38,067 nt of DNA from positions 1 through 38,067 of the forward strand of contig CAMCUC010000026.1 of NCBI GenBank assembly GCA_945878875.1, written 5' to 3'. The notes beneath the pieces are model-generated. The model did not search any database and was not told the origin of the DNA. It saw nothing but the letters and a program-made list of their open reading frames with translations. Origin of the DNA: Rhizobium sp. Q54 (GTDB taxonomy: Bacteria > Pseudomonadota > Alphaproteobacteria > Rhizobiales > Beijerinckiaceae). Position 1 is the stretch's first letter; each line of letters starts with the position of its first letter. Positions 1 to 8,531 of the stretch are shown in pieces. The position numbers and the translations under genes were made by a program.

Positions 1-136
1 ATTCAGCCGACGTCGAAAAAGCCGCGGAGGCTTGAGCAGCCGGCTTGCCGGTCCAGTAAGCCAGGCCAAGCGTGTCGGCGGGGCGGTTGAAGTAGGCGAC
101 ATAAAGCTGCTGGGCTTGCGTGGCTGTCATAGACAT
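1..136 (-). CDS. DUF4214-type exported/S-layer-like protein, N-terminal fragment
   Basis: The gene starts at 136 and runs off the left edge, so only about 45 residues are visible. The peptide contains the segment QQLYVAYFNRPADTLGLAYW, which matches the pattern of DUF4214 repeats (aromatic-rich, RPAD, GLAYW). In alphaproteobacteria these often open large secreted or S-layer-like proteins exported by type I systems, whose export signal is C-terminal. Consistently, no classical signal peptide is visible. The start is chosen because GGAGAAG lies five bases before the ATG. The gene lies downstream of prsD and prsE on the same strand but beyond a strong terminator, so it probably has its own promoter. 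Its being a substrate of that exporter, or an S-layer protein, is inference from position. Confidence 0.72.
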   Translation of the reverse strand, partial: MSMTATQAQQLYVAYFNRPADTLGLAYWTGKPAAQASAAFSTSAE

Positions 137-871
137 CTTGGCTTCTCCATAAAGACCCCAAATTTTTTGTGGGGGCCGAAGTTGAAAGGTTATGCTTTAG
201 TTATAACGTACACAGCCTTAAGTGCGGACTGCGAGGACTTGCCGCGTCAGCTACGGGTCAGAGACGCAGAAATTTGTGGGAGTTGGGAACAAAACCGCCC
301 GGGCCGCGCTCGCGCAAGCCACTGAAAACGCGCCACATGCATTTGGAGCCAAAGACAAGCTCGTGCGCTCTTTTGCAGGTAATCTGCAAGAGGAGCGATG
401 CAATGAGGACGCGTTTAAGACCATTCAAATTCCCCGAAGCCGGCAGCATCTACGACTCGCTACCGGCAGATAGCTTGTACAGCAAACAACATACACAGGC
501 AAGCTTTACAAACCAAAGCCTTTTTCTCACCCTGCAGCAAAGCTGATTAGCTACGTTTGCGGGTGAAGCAAGTTATTTTTGCATTGCGAGGGGCCATCGC
601 TTGCCAAACGGCAGGTGGCAACGCCCGATTTTTCGCCGGAAATTCCATTCATATCAATGAGATAGATATGAGAAACACACTCTGGAAGAACATTTCCAAA
701 TATCGTTAAAAATTAGGTATAGCGGCATAAACCCATCAGTATAGTTCAAGATTTCTGGATGGTCGGGAATCGCCTCAGCCAATATGCGCTGACAAAAAAA
801 CGGGGGGCTTTCGCCCCCCGCCTCATTCATCTCATTGCGAAAGCTTGCCTAGCGGCGGCGAAGGCTGCGGA
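137..871. other. gene-free interval before the DUF4214 gene
   Basis: About 735 bases with no convincing gene. Short open frames on the plus strand lack ribosome sites and show no recognisable protein. The part from 640 to 760 is AT-rich. It contains the prsE terminator (794-820) and a small inverted repeat TTGCCA-N9-TGGCAA at 601-621 that could be chance. The stretch from 137 to about 240 should hold the promoter and leader of the DUF4214 gene, but no clear -35/-10 pair is visible. Confidence 0.6.
794..820 (-). terminator. Rho-independent terminator after prsE
   Basis: On the minus strand an 8-bp perfect stem (CGGGGGGC paired with GCCCCCCG) closes a GAAA tetraloop and is followed directly by seven Ts. 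It begins about 50 bases after the prsE stop codon. This is a textbook intrinsic terminator and should separate the prsDE transcript from the DUF4214 gene. Confidence 0.93.
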
Positions 872-2212
872 CTATCTCTCGCGGAACGTCTTGGCGAACG
901 CGTCGCCAAGCGGTTGCACGAGGAATTGGAGCACCGTGCGTTCGCCGACCGGAATGATGATGTCGACCTGCATTCCCGCCGAAAGCGATTCTTTCAGCTT
1001 TTCGGGAATGTTCGTGTCGCCAATTAAAATCTGGGCGAGAAAATAGGGTTGGCGCGTGGCTTCGTCGATCATCCGGTCACGCGAGATCGTGCTGACCTTG
1101 CCAAGAATCACAGGCGTCAGGCGAGAGATGAAATTCGTAAAACGCACCTCGGCCAGCGCGCCCTCGTTGATTTTGTCGATGTCGGCGGGCGACACCATCG
1201 CCTCGACGATCAAATCATCGGCCACAGGCACAACTTCCGCGACGACGTCTCCCGAGCGAATCACCGCGCCTTTGGTGGTGAGCTTGACGTTTTGCACTCG
1301 GCCCGTGCGCGGCGCCAAAATATCAACGCGCCGCAACACGTCTTCAGCAACGCGCTTGCGCTCGCGCGCGTCGTTCATTTTCTGCCGCGTGTCCTGAAGC
1401 GCGGCGGAGACTTCCTCCCGCACCTTCTGTTTGGTCTGCTGGATCTGAAGCCGCATCTCGCTCATGCTGTTAAGCGCTTTTGAGGATTCAGCCTCGTTAC
1501 GGCCCACTACGCCCTGCAGGCGCGCAGCCTCGCGCTCCAGCGCCAGCCAGCGCGATTTGGGCACGAGTCCCTTGTCGGCGAGATCACGCACGCCCACAAG
1601 CTCGTCCTCAATGAAAGCAAACTGCTTTTCCGCCGAAATGAGTTCAAGCTTCAGCCCGTTGACCTCGCTTTGATATTGCTGCACGCGGCCTTCAAGAATG
1701 CCGATCTGGCCGGTGATGGAGGAACGACGCTCACGAAATTGCGCGCTCTGGTCCTGCATCACGTTCTGCACGATCGCACTCGACTTGCGAGCCAGCAATT
1801 CTGCGGGAAAGGTAATTAATTTGGCTTCATCGCGCTCGGCTATGAGCCGCGCTTCCTGCGCCAGAAGACTGTCCAGCGCGTTCAAAACCACTTCCAGATT
1901 GGCGCGCGATTGCGTGTCGTCAAGGCGGAACAACACCTGTCCCTCGCCAACGTTCTGGCCTTCGCGAACGAGGATGTCCTGAACGATGCCGCCCTCAAAA
2001 TGCTGCACGACCTTACGTCTGCTCTCGTGGGTCACTGAACCGGTGGAGACCACTGCGCTGTCGAGACGCGCAAAACCCGTCCACACGAAGAAACCCAAAA
2101 CGCAAACCACAATGACGCCGTAACCCAGCCGCGTCATCGGGTTCACGTCCTCAGAGGCTTGCTCGACGCCTCCCGAACCAACGATGAGCTTCTTCAATCC
2201 AGACACGGACAT
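872..2212 (-). CDS. prsE: Type I secretion periplasmic adaptor (HlyD/PrsE family)
   Basis: A 446-residue membrane fusion protein that would link the inner-membrane ABC exporter to a TolC-type outer-membrane channel. One transmembrane segment lies near residues 28-48 (GVIVVCVLGFFVWTGFARL) after a short cytoplasmic tail. A biotinyl-lipoyl-like half follows (HFEGGIVQDILVREGQNVGEGQVLFRLDD), then a long helical hairpin region at about residues 100-290, the second lipoyl half (RTGRVQNVKLTTKGAVIRSGDVVAEVVP) and a beta-barrel C-terminus. This order and length are normal for HlyD/PrsE adaptors. It starts 50 bases after the prsD stop codon, so the two are probably one operon, and it is followed by a strong terminator. 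No outer-membrane TolC partner is present in the window. The likely substrate is the DUF4214 protein next door (inference). Confidence 0.93.
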   Translation of the reverse strand: MSVSGLKKLIVGSGGVEQASEDVNPMTRLGYGVIVVCVLGFFVWTGFARLDSAVVSTGSVTHESRRKVVQHFEGGIVQDILVREGQNVGEGQVLFRLDDTQSRANLEVVLNALDSLLAQEARLIAERDEAKLITFPAELLARKSSAIVQNVMQDQSAQFRERRSSITGQIGILEGRVQQYQSEVNGLKLELISAEKQFAFIEDELVGVRDLADKGLVPKSRWLALEREAARLQGVVGRNEAESSKALNSMSEMRLQIQQTKQKVREEVSAALQDTRQKMNDARERKRVAEDVLRRVDILAPRTGRVQNVKLTTKGAVIRSGDVVAEVVPVADDLIVEAMVSPADIDKINEGALAEVRFTNFISRLTPVILGKVSTISRDRMIDEATRQPYFLAQILIGDTNIPEKLKESLSAGMQVDIIIPVGERTVLQFLVQPLGDAFAKTFRER

Positions 2213-2262
2213 TTTATTACCTTCCGAAACGCATGTTGACGCAAAACCCTGCAGGACAGGCG

Positions 2263-4026
2263 CTAACCGTTGCCCGCTTCCTGGGTCGCAGGTGATTTTT
2301 GGCGCGCCGCCTCAACGCTTGGAACGACTTTTGGCCCCATCATTTTGGCGAGCACTTCGTCGCGCGGACCAGCAGATTGAATGGCCCCGTCCTTCATCAC
2401 GACGATGTAATCAACATTAGAGAGGATGTTCATCTTGTGCGTGACGACAACAACCGTCCGGTTTTGCTTTTTGAGAGCAACGAACGCTTCGACAAGCGCC
2501 TGTTCGCCCGCAGCGTCGAGGTTGGCGTTGGGTTCATCCAGAATGATCAGGCAAGGCAGCCGGAATAAGGCGCGCGCAAGGCCGATGCGCTGACGCTGGC
2601 CGCCTGAAAGAACTTGCCCGCCATCGCCAATCTGCGAATTGTAACCTTCCGGCATTTTCTGAATCATCTCATGAACGCCTGCCAGCATGGCCGCTTCAAT
2701 GATCTCCTCGTCGCGCGCGTCGGTGAAGCGCGCGATGTTTTCGGCGATTGTGCCGCTGAACAATTCAACGTCCTGTGGAAGATATCCAAGGTGCGCGCCA
2801 AGATCCTCCGGGTCCCAATGACCAAGATCAGAGCCGTCCAGCCGGACGGACCCCGAGGCGACAGGCCAGATGCCGGTCATCACCCGCGCCAGCGACGATT
2901 TGCCGGCTGCGCTGGGGCCAATCACAGCCAGAGCTGAGCCGGGCGGGATATTGATTGACACCCCGCGCAGCACTGGCGTTTGGCGCCCCGGCGCAAGCGC
3001 TACAACGTTCTCCAACGTCAGGTGACCCACAGGAACAGGCAATTCAATCTTCTGCGAGGGAGCAGCTGTCTCGCGAAGCAGGGCCTGCACGCGCGCATAG
3101 GCGCTGCGCATGTTCGTAAACCCCTTCCAATTGCCGATAGCGATTTCAACCGGCTGCAAAGCGCGCCCGATGATGATGGACGCAGCAATCATCATGCCCG
3201 GAGTGATCTCGGCCCGCAGAACAAGAAGCGCCCCAAGGCCCAGCACAAGGCTCTGCGTGAGCGTACGATGGAATTTCGCCAAGGCCACAAGGAGGCCTGC
3301 GCGACTGGAGGCGGCAGCCTGCCAGGAGAGAACCGATTCGTGTTGCCGGCTCCAGCGCGCGCGCAGCGCCTCGACCATGCCCATCGCATGCAACACCTCG
3401 GAATTCCGGAATGTCGTGGAGGCGTAATTGGACGCCGATATCGCAGCGGTCTGAGCCTTGTCGAGCCGCGTCTTGGTTGCGTATTCATTACAGAGCGCAA
3501 GGATGAGCGTAATCACGGACGCAACAAGAACGAAAACGCCAAACCAGAAATTAATGAGAAACGAAGCAAAGATGTAGATAGGAACCCAAGGGAAATCGAG
3601 AAGCGCCAGGAAGCCGGCCCCGGTAAAGAACTCCCTCACTGAGTCTACATCGCGCAGCGCCTGCACAGGCGGCGCGCCCGAGCGACGCAGCGTCGAGCGC
3701 TGAACTGACCGAAACACATCAGCGTTCGCAACACGATCAAATTTGACGCCCGCTCGAATAAGGACTTGCGAGCGCACAAGCTCAAGCACCGCCATGACTG
3801 CATAACAAAATGCAAGGATAAGCGTGAGGAAAAGCAAAGTGGTGACGTTGCGGCTTGCAAGAACGCGGTCATAGACCTGCAACATGTAAAGCGGGCCGGC
3901 GAGGATCAGCAAATTAATAACAAAGCTGAACACGATCACGGCCGTCAGCGCGGGCTTGGCTGCAGCGAGGCCCTTGTCAACCGCCGTCGCAAGCGGCTGG
4001 GAATTGCTTTTGCCTTTAGTAGACAT
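2263..4026 (-). CDS. prsD: Type I secretion ABC permease/ATPase (PrsD family)
   Basis: A 587-residue half-transporter that powers one-step export of a protein substrate across both membranes. The N-terminal half holds the membrane domain, with hydrophobic segments near residues 27-50, 63-85, 150-180 and 255-290. The C-terminal half is the ATPase: Walker A GPSAAGKSS at 370-378, Q-loop in LPQD near 416, signature LSGGQRQRIGLARAL near 473-487, Walker B LIILDEP near 493-499, and the H-loop histidine near 530. The length fits the PrsD/AprD type, which lacks the N-terminal C39-like domain of HlyB-type exporters. A GGA element precedes the ATG. It is divergent from the XRE regulator gene, with about 205 bases between them. 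Confidence 0.95.
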   Translation of the reverse strand: MSTKGKSNSQPLATAVDKGLAAAKPALTAVIVFSFVINLLILAGPLYMLQVYDRVLASRNVTTLLFLTLILAFCYAVMAVLELVRSQVLIRAGVKFDRVANADVFRSVQRSTLRRSGAPPVQALRDVDSVREFFTGAGFLALLDFPWVPIYIFASFLINFWFGVFVLVASVITLILALCNEYATKTRLDKAQTAAISASNYASTTFRNSEVLHAMGMVEALRARWSRQHESVLSWQAAASSRAGLLVALAKFHRTLTQSLVLGLGALLVLRAEITPGMMIAASIIIGRALQPVEIAIGNWKGFTNMRSAYARVQALLRETAAPSQKIELPVPVGHLTLENVVALAPGRQTPVLRGVSINIPPGSALAVIGPSAAGKSSLARVMTGIWPVASGSVRLDGSDLGHWDPEDLGAHLGYLPQDVELFSGTIAENIARFTDARDEEIIEAAMLAGVHEMIQKMPEGYNSQIGDGGQVLSGGQRQRIGLARALFRLPCLIILDEPNANLDAAGEQALVEAFVALKKQNRTVVVVTHKMNILSNVDYIVVMKDGAIQSAGPRDEVLAKMMGPKVVPSVEAARQKSPATQEAGNG

Positions 4027-4179
4027 AGGATTTTCCTAATAATGGATCGAAGCGCCAGGGACGCCTCGTAACGTCTGCACATCCAGCGTAGCGCCCGAAG
4101 AACATCATGGTCATGCTCAAGATGACCTGACATTTACAACGCGACCCTTGCTGTTAAGGGACGTTATTTCATTCCGGAC

Positions 4180-4208
4180 TTGAGAGAAGCCAGTATTAGT
4201 TTTACTAT
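4180..4208 (+). promoter_or_regulatory. Sigma-70-like promoter for the XRE regulator
   Basis: TTGAGA at 4180-4185 and TACTAT at 4203-4208 are separated by exactly 17 bases. Transcription would start about 15-20 bases before the start codon at 4232, leaving room for the GGAG ribosome site at 4221. Found by eye only. Confidence 0.5.
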
Positions 4209-4231
4209 ACCGACAGATTTGGAGTTTGACC

Positions 4232-4543
4232 ATGTACTCGAGCCCACAGCGCAGAACCTCATCGGAAACAATCGAACTCCGCAAGGACGGCGGCCAATGG
4301 CTCAAGTCGTTGCGCGAAGCGAAAGGATTATCTCAGCGCAAGTTAGCCGATTTAATAGGCACGGATTACTATACATTCATCTCTCAATTGGAAACAGGAC
4401 GCGGGCGGATACCTCCGGACCGATATCGAGTATGGTCGGAGGCCCTCGGCGTTGATCAGCGAGAGTTCGTGAAGAACGTCCTCAAATTTTACGATCCCAT
4501 TACGTTTGAAATTCTATTCGGAAACGAACAGATCTCGCAATAG
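4232..4543 (+). CDS. XRE-family helix-turn-helix regulator
   Basis: A 103-residue cytoplasmic DNA-binding protein. The Cro/C1-type helix-turn-helix covers about residues 24-75 (WLKSLREAKGLSQRKLADLI, then the recognition helix region YTFISQLETGRGRIPPDRY). The C-terminal tail of about 30 residues (VKNVLKFYDPITFEILFG) looks like a conserved family extension. The start at 4232 is chosen because GGAG at 4221-4224 is spaced seven bases from this ATG; an in-frame TTG two codons earlier lies too close to it. The gene is divergent from prsD and is followed after 27 bases by the unknown 487-residue gene, so both are probably one transcript. It may regulate the exporter, the neighbour or polysaccharide genes; the sequence does not say which. 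Confidence 0.85.
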   Translation: MYSSPQRRTSSETIELRKDGGQWLKSLREAKGLSQRKLADLIGTDYYTFISQLETGRGRIPPDRYRVWSEALGVDQREFVKNVLKFYDPITFEILFGNEQISQ

Positions 4544-4570
4544 TGTTCCAGCGCCCTGAGAGATGCCTCA

Positions 4571-6034
4571 ATGTCCGCCAGCGTCTTGCAAATATTCTAC
4601 CGGGCTGACGTCCAGCATGATTGGACCCAGCAGGAGCTGGCTGAATTCTATCGCGTTGAAACGGTCCTGATCCAATCCGGAGTCTCGTTGGAGACAGATC
4701 GCGGATTAAGCGATGAGGGTGATCCGTGGTTTGTATTTTGTCGCCCGTACACGGGCGACGTAGTCGTGCACTTCGCACGCCATGGCAAAGAATATATAGC
4801 CGCTGGCGGTAGTTTGGACCGCGTGCTTCGTGGCCGCAGTTTCCGAGAAATTATAGATTCGTTCATGAGCCGCCAGCCAGTGGTCGTGTCTGGAAACAAA
4901 GGCGCGGAAACAAGCGTTTTCCTTCATCCTGCCGCCCTGCTCAGCGCTTTTGTAGCGACTGCATTTTTCCTGTTCACAAGCGCCGAAGCAGAGGCTTCAT
5001 CGACAGGTCCCGATAGCAAAGACGCAACAATCGTCGCCAACGCGGGACAGGCGCGCATGCCTACCGCCTTTCAGAGCCTGATTGAAGCAGCTGGTCTTGC
5101 CGGGAACAGGGACGCGTGGATAGCGCTCAGCACCGTCGCCATTGCGTTCTCAGTTGGCGTCGCCGACGCACATAGCGACGGCGAGACAAGCAACTTTCCG
5201 GGAGCCCAGATTCAATCAGTCGAAGGCGACGAGTATGATACGGAATCGCTGTCTCGAAGTGGCCATGAGGGAAGCGTAGAACCGCAAGCTCCGATTGAAT
5301 GGGCAAGTATAAATATAGATTCCAAAAATGAATCACTCATCAATGAGGAACAGACTGAGGCTGGATCAATTATTCCAGCATTAGATTCAAGCACGACGAC
5401 ATCACGGTCTACGCAAAGCGATCTATTGGAAAAGCACGGAACGGCGGTGCGTGCGGAAGCCGGAGCGTCAATCTTCGTCGAGCCGGGAGTTTTGCAAGCC
5501 CGGTCGCTTGATGATTCCCTTGGATTCGCTGTTTTTGCAGCTGCTTCAGAACCCGCCGCAGAAATGCTCGCAGTTCCTTCCGGGGATCTGGCGAGCGAAG
5601 CCTATTCACTGGTGTTCGAATCACTTGAGATCACGCAACATTGGGCTGCATCGAACATTTTTACGCAGAACCTTATCAACGCCATCGCGACGACGACCCG
5701 CGCCGAGGGGTGGTCGAGCGATTACATAAATGCTGAAATCAGCTTTGCCGACGACGACAGCGTGCGCAACGGCAATGAAATTGGCGCCAATATAGAAACG
5801 AACTTCAATGCAGGCTTAGACATGCAAGCGAGCGCAGTGCAAGCGCTTGAATGGTTCGCGCAAGCTCACCCGAATTTTAAAGTGGTCTCGCTGGGCCGCA
5901 ACGTTGTCGTATTTGACTGGTCTACCATTAACGATCTGCAGGTATCCATTGAGCTCCATAGCTGGACCATGGATGACGGATCCACCATCAACATCATCGG
6001 GACCCTTCCAGACGCTTTCTCAACACTCGCCTGA
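4571..6034 (+). CDS. Unrecognised membrane-anchored protein paired with the XRE regulator
   Basis: A 487-residue protein of unknown function. Residues 1-105 form a compact domain (DWTQQELAEFYRVETVLIQS, then GLSDEGDPWFVFCRP, TGDVVVHFARHGKEYIAAGG) that looks conserved rather than random. I recall similar unnamed N-termini in alphaproteobacteria but cannot name the family. A hydrophobic segment at about 117-138 and a second at about 182-200 could be membrane spans. If both cross, the two end domains would be on the same side. Residues 205-340 are low-complexity and acidic, rich in Ser, Glu and Thr, like a linker. Residues 410-487 (ALEWFAQAHPNFKVVSLGRN, VVVFDWSTINDLQVSIELHS) look globular. It follows the XRE gene by 27 bases and ends 25 bases before the convergent glycosyltransferase. 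A sensor or regulator role linked to surface export is a guess. Confidence 0.75.
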   Translation: MSASVLQIFYRADVQHDWTQQELAEFYRVETVLIQSGVSLETDRGLSDEGDPWFVFCRPYTGDVVVHFARHGKEYIAAGGSLDRVLRGRSFREIIDSFMSRQPVVVSGNKGAETSVFLHPAALLSAFVATAFFLFTSAEAEASSTGPDSKDATIVANAGQARMPTAFQSLIEAAGLAGNRDAWIALSTVAIAFSVGVADAHSDGETSNFPGAQIQSVEGDEYDTESLSRSGHEGSVEPQAPIEWASINIDSKNESLINEEQTEAGSIIPALDSSTTTSRSTQSDLLEKHGTAVRAEAGASIFVEPGVLQARSLDDSLGFAVFAAASEPAAEMLAVPSGDLASEAYSLVFESLEITQHWAASNIFTQNLINAIATTTRAEGWSSDYINAEISFADDDSVRNGNEIGANIETNFNAGLDMQASAVQALEWFAQAHPNFKVVSLGRNVVVFDWSTINDLQVSIELHSWTMDDGSTINIIGTLPDAFSTLA

Positions 6035-6059
6035 TCTCAGAGGTCGGATGTTGCATGCG

Positions 6060-8531
6060 TTAAACCCAGCGTGCATTTGGCTTATCCAGAAGGATATCCA
6101 GAGCCTGATCAGCGCTCTGCCTCCACGATAGCGAGCTAATGCAACCGGGATCAGGACGAGATGCTTGCGGCATGTCCAGCCATTCCCGAAGATGCTGCGC
6201 CAGATTATGCGCGCCTTCGGAGGGGAAATAGGAAACCCCGGAACCACCAATCTCGCGAAAAACGGCTATGTCGCGGGCAATAACCGGCACGCCATGTCGA
6301 GCAGCTTCAATGATTGGCAGTCCGAAACCCTCGCCTTCCGAGGCGGCTATCAGGGCGCTGGCATTCTTGTAGAGTTGCTCGAGACCCTCGTCGCTAACAG
6401 CGTCCAGCCAGAACAAACGTTTCTTCAGCTGCGGATGTGCCCGCAAACGCTCGACAAGCGGCTGAACCATCCATCCCTGGCGCCCTATAATAACGAGGGA
6501 TCCCTCGAACCCGCTATCCCAAAGCTCCTCGAACGCAGCAAGAACAAGACCATGTCCCTTGCGAGGCTCCAGCGTCGACACCATCAGGAAATAAGTAGAA
6601 GCCCTGATTTGCTCAGACACTTTCGCAAGCTCTTCAGTCAATCCCGTGGTGGGGGCGCTGGCCTCAATGTCACTGCCTAAATGGAACCAGCCAATCTTTG
6701 GCATCCGATGGGTTTGAGAACAACCAAGATCATTGGCCACCGCGGAAAGATCCTCCGCAACCGTGCGGGAAATTGCAAGAATGCAATCGCTGCAATCAAG
6801 AATGCACTTCAGCCATTCTCCAAATTCTCCGTGCACATTCTCTGGAAAACAATCAGCACGCTGCAATGGAAGAAGATCGTACAGTACATTCACGATCCGT
6901 ACGCCCGAACGTCGCCAGTCGACTAACAAGCGTGCCGAGCGAATAGTTGTATCAGTATGCAAATCTACGCCAAAATAAATATCCCCGGCGGTGGCGGCGA
7001 CGAGCTTGTCATTGATACGTTGCGTCGAATCGAAATGCGATAAGATGAACTGATGCGCGTATCGATATGAGAGTGAATCGTCCAGATACACCGGCTCGAC
7101 GATAAAGCCTGCGGGTGGAGAGGAGAGCATTTCCAGTAGCAGGCTGCGAACAACCCGCTGAATGCCAGTCTTTAAATCCTCCCGAACAAGAGCGCTGATA
7201 TCAACCAGAATCTGCGGCAGTCCAATCCGGGGCCTGTTGGCTATAATGCTGCGGCAAAATGCTTCATCCTCTTGGGAACCAGCATTCGGGCAGGCAGCTG
7301 CGTATCGCTCAATGCAATCAGCTTCGTTCTTCAATCGAGAATTCGTCGCAGCCGATTCGATCGCGTCGATACAGGCAGTCAACGTTGATTCAGGATTATG
7401 CCGTTCCTTGACATACAAGAGCGCATTGTCAGAGAGCCGTTGACGAAGCGCCAGGTCTCCCCGAACGCAATCAAGCGCCGTCGAAAGCTGAGCCGATGAT
7501 GGCCGCTCGTCCAGCAGCCACAAGGCCTGCGCGCTTATCTCGCGCACACTCCCGTGCGCGTTCGCAAGCGTCGGCAAACCATGCGAAAGGCAATCCAGAA
7601 CTGCAGCCGATGTCTCACCGCGAGACGCAAGGCGAAGCTGAACGGCCACATCAGTCAGTTTCAAATAATTGTCATAGGCTTCAGCATCTGCGTAACCAAC
7701 CAAATGGACATTTCCACCAACACCGCAGCGCGAAATAAAACGCTCGACACGGGCACGGTAGGCCGGATCTCCGTATTCGCCCACAAACAGCAGGTGCGCG
7801 TCGCTGCCAGAGCCAAGATCGCTTTCCGCCCACGCCTCAATTATCGTCTCATGATCTTTTGATGGCATACCAAGGCCAAATGACGAGACGATAAAATCTT
7901 TCTCTGCAAACCCTAACCTGCGTCTCGCGTGGCTTTTTTCATCAGACGAACAGCGCCCGGCGACCTTCCTGGGAAATGGTATGCGAATGACTTTCTCAGA
8001 TGCTGCGGCGCCATAAGAAGATTTTGTCAAAGAACTCACAAATTCGGAATGAACCAGAACCACGTTCGCCTGTTCGAAAACAAACCTGCTGCAAGGAAAC
8101 GCTGATATTCCGCCATTTTTAAAAAATGCGAAAAGCCCCGATGCGCCATGGGATTCAACAAGCGCCGAAACAGGAACCCCGGACTTTTTTTGCATCGACT
8201 TGAATTGCAACATTTCACTAAAGAAAAAGTCGTGCATGACCACCACCCCGGGAACGCACTCCAAAAGCTCCAGCGCGCGCAGATGATGGGACGAGTTCCC
8301 AAGATGATAAAAAACACGCTTGTGCAAGTCTGCGCGAGCGAGGAATTCCGCCGAACTTATTGTCCGGCAAGCAATCACGCCAGAGGCTGCCTGCTCATCG
8401 TCCCTCACGAGAATACAATTATAATACCGCTGCAATTGGGAGAGAAACTGTGCGACATAGCCAGCTACACCTGACCTGTCTGGCGGAAACGGAGAGACAA
8501 TTACAAGCTCCGGAAGTTCATTCAAACGCAT
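6060..8531 (-). CDS. Tandem-domain GT4 glycosyltransferase (WbdA-like architecture)
   Basis: An 823-residue cytoplasmic protein with two GT-B glycosyltransferase units. The first covers about residues 8-390 (VIVSPFPPDRSGVAGYVAQF near the start, then GLGMPSKDHETIIEAWAE and RGETSAAVLDCLSHGLP). The second covers about 435-815 (DISALVREDLKTGIQRVVRS, MVSTLEPRKGHGLVLAAFEE, SEGEGFGLPIIEAARHGVP). The second unit has a normal EX7E nucleotide-sugar motif; the first has a degenerate version in which the glutamate is shifted by one and the second position is Asp. In the O8/O9a mannan systems WbdA is a fused multi-domain mannosyltransferase that polymerises the O-chain, and the neighbouring Wzm/Wzt and gmd fit this picture. 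Its ATG overlaps the fkbM stop as TGATG, so translation is probably coupled. Sugar and linkage cannot be read from sequence. Confidence 0.9.
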   Translation of the reverse strand: MRLNELPELVIVSPFPPDRSGVAGYVAQFLSQLQRYYNCILVRDDEQAASGVIACRTISSAEFLARADLHKRVFYHLGNSSHHLRALELLECVPGVVVMHDFFFSEMLQFKSMQKKSGVPVSALVESHGASGLFAFFKNGGISAFPCSRFVFEQANVVLVHSEFVSSLTKSSYGAAASEKVIRIPFPRKVAGRCSSDEKSHARRRLGFAEKDFIVSSFGLGMPSKDHETIIEAWAESDLGSGSDAHLLFVGEYGDPAYRARVERFISRCGVGGNVHLVGYADAEAYDNYLKLTDVAVQLRLASRGETSAAVLDCLSHGLPTLANAHGSVREISAQALWLLDERPSSAQLSTALDCVRGDLALRQRLSDNALLYVKERHNPESTLTACIDAIESAATNSRLKNEADCIERYAAACPNAGSQEDEAFCRSIIANRPRIGLPQILVDISALVREDLKTGIQRVVRSLLLEMLSSPPAGFIVEPVYLDDSLSYRYAHQFILSHFDSTQRINDKLVAATAGDIYFGVDLHTDTTIRSARLLVDWRRSGVRIVNVLYDLLPLQRADCFPENVHGEFGEWLKCILDCSDCILAISRTVAEDLSAVANDLGCSQTHRMPKIGWFHLGSDIEASAPTTGLTEELAKVSEQIRASTYFLMVSTLEPRKGHGLVLAAFEELWDSGFEGSLVIIGRQGWMVQPLVERLRAHPQLKKRLFWLDAVSDEGLEQLYKNASALIAASEGEGFGLPIIEAARHGVPVIARDIAVFREIGGSGVSYFPSEGAHNLAQHLREWLDMPQASRPDPGCISSLSWRQSADQALDILLDKPNARWV

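Noticed and set aside
169..546. Overlapping open frames in the left intergenic region
   Set aside because: No ribosome sites, no recognisable protein pattern and several competing frames; treated as non-coding.
601..621. TTGCCA-N9-TGGCAA inverted repeat
   Set aside because: Six-base arms in a 735-base region can arise by chance, and there is no promoter beside it that it would plausibly control.
4523..4549. GGAAC-N18-CGTT on the minus strand, similar to a general stress EcfG sigma promoter
   Set aside because: The spacing is longer than the usual 16-17 bases, and it lies inside the XRE gene pointing antisense with no downstream gene on that strand before prsD.
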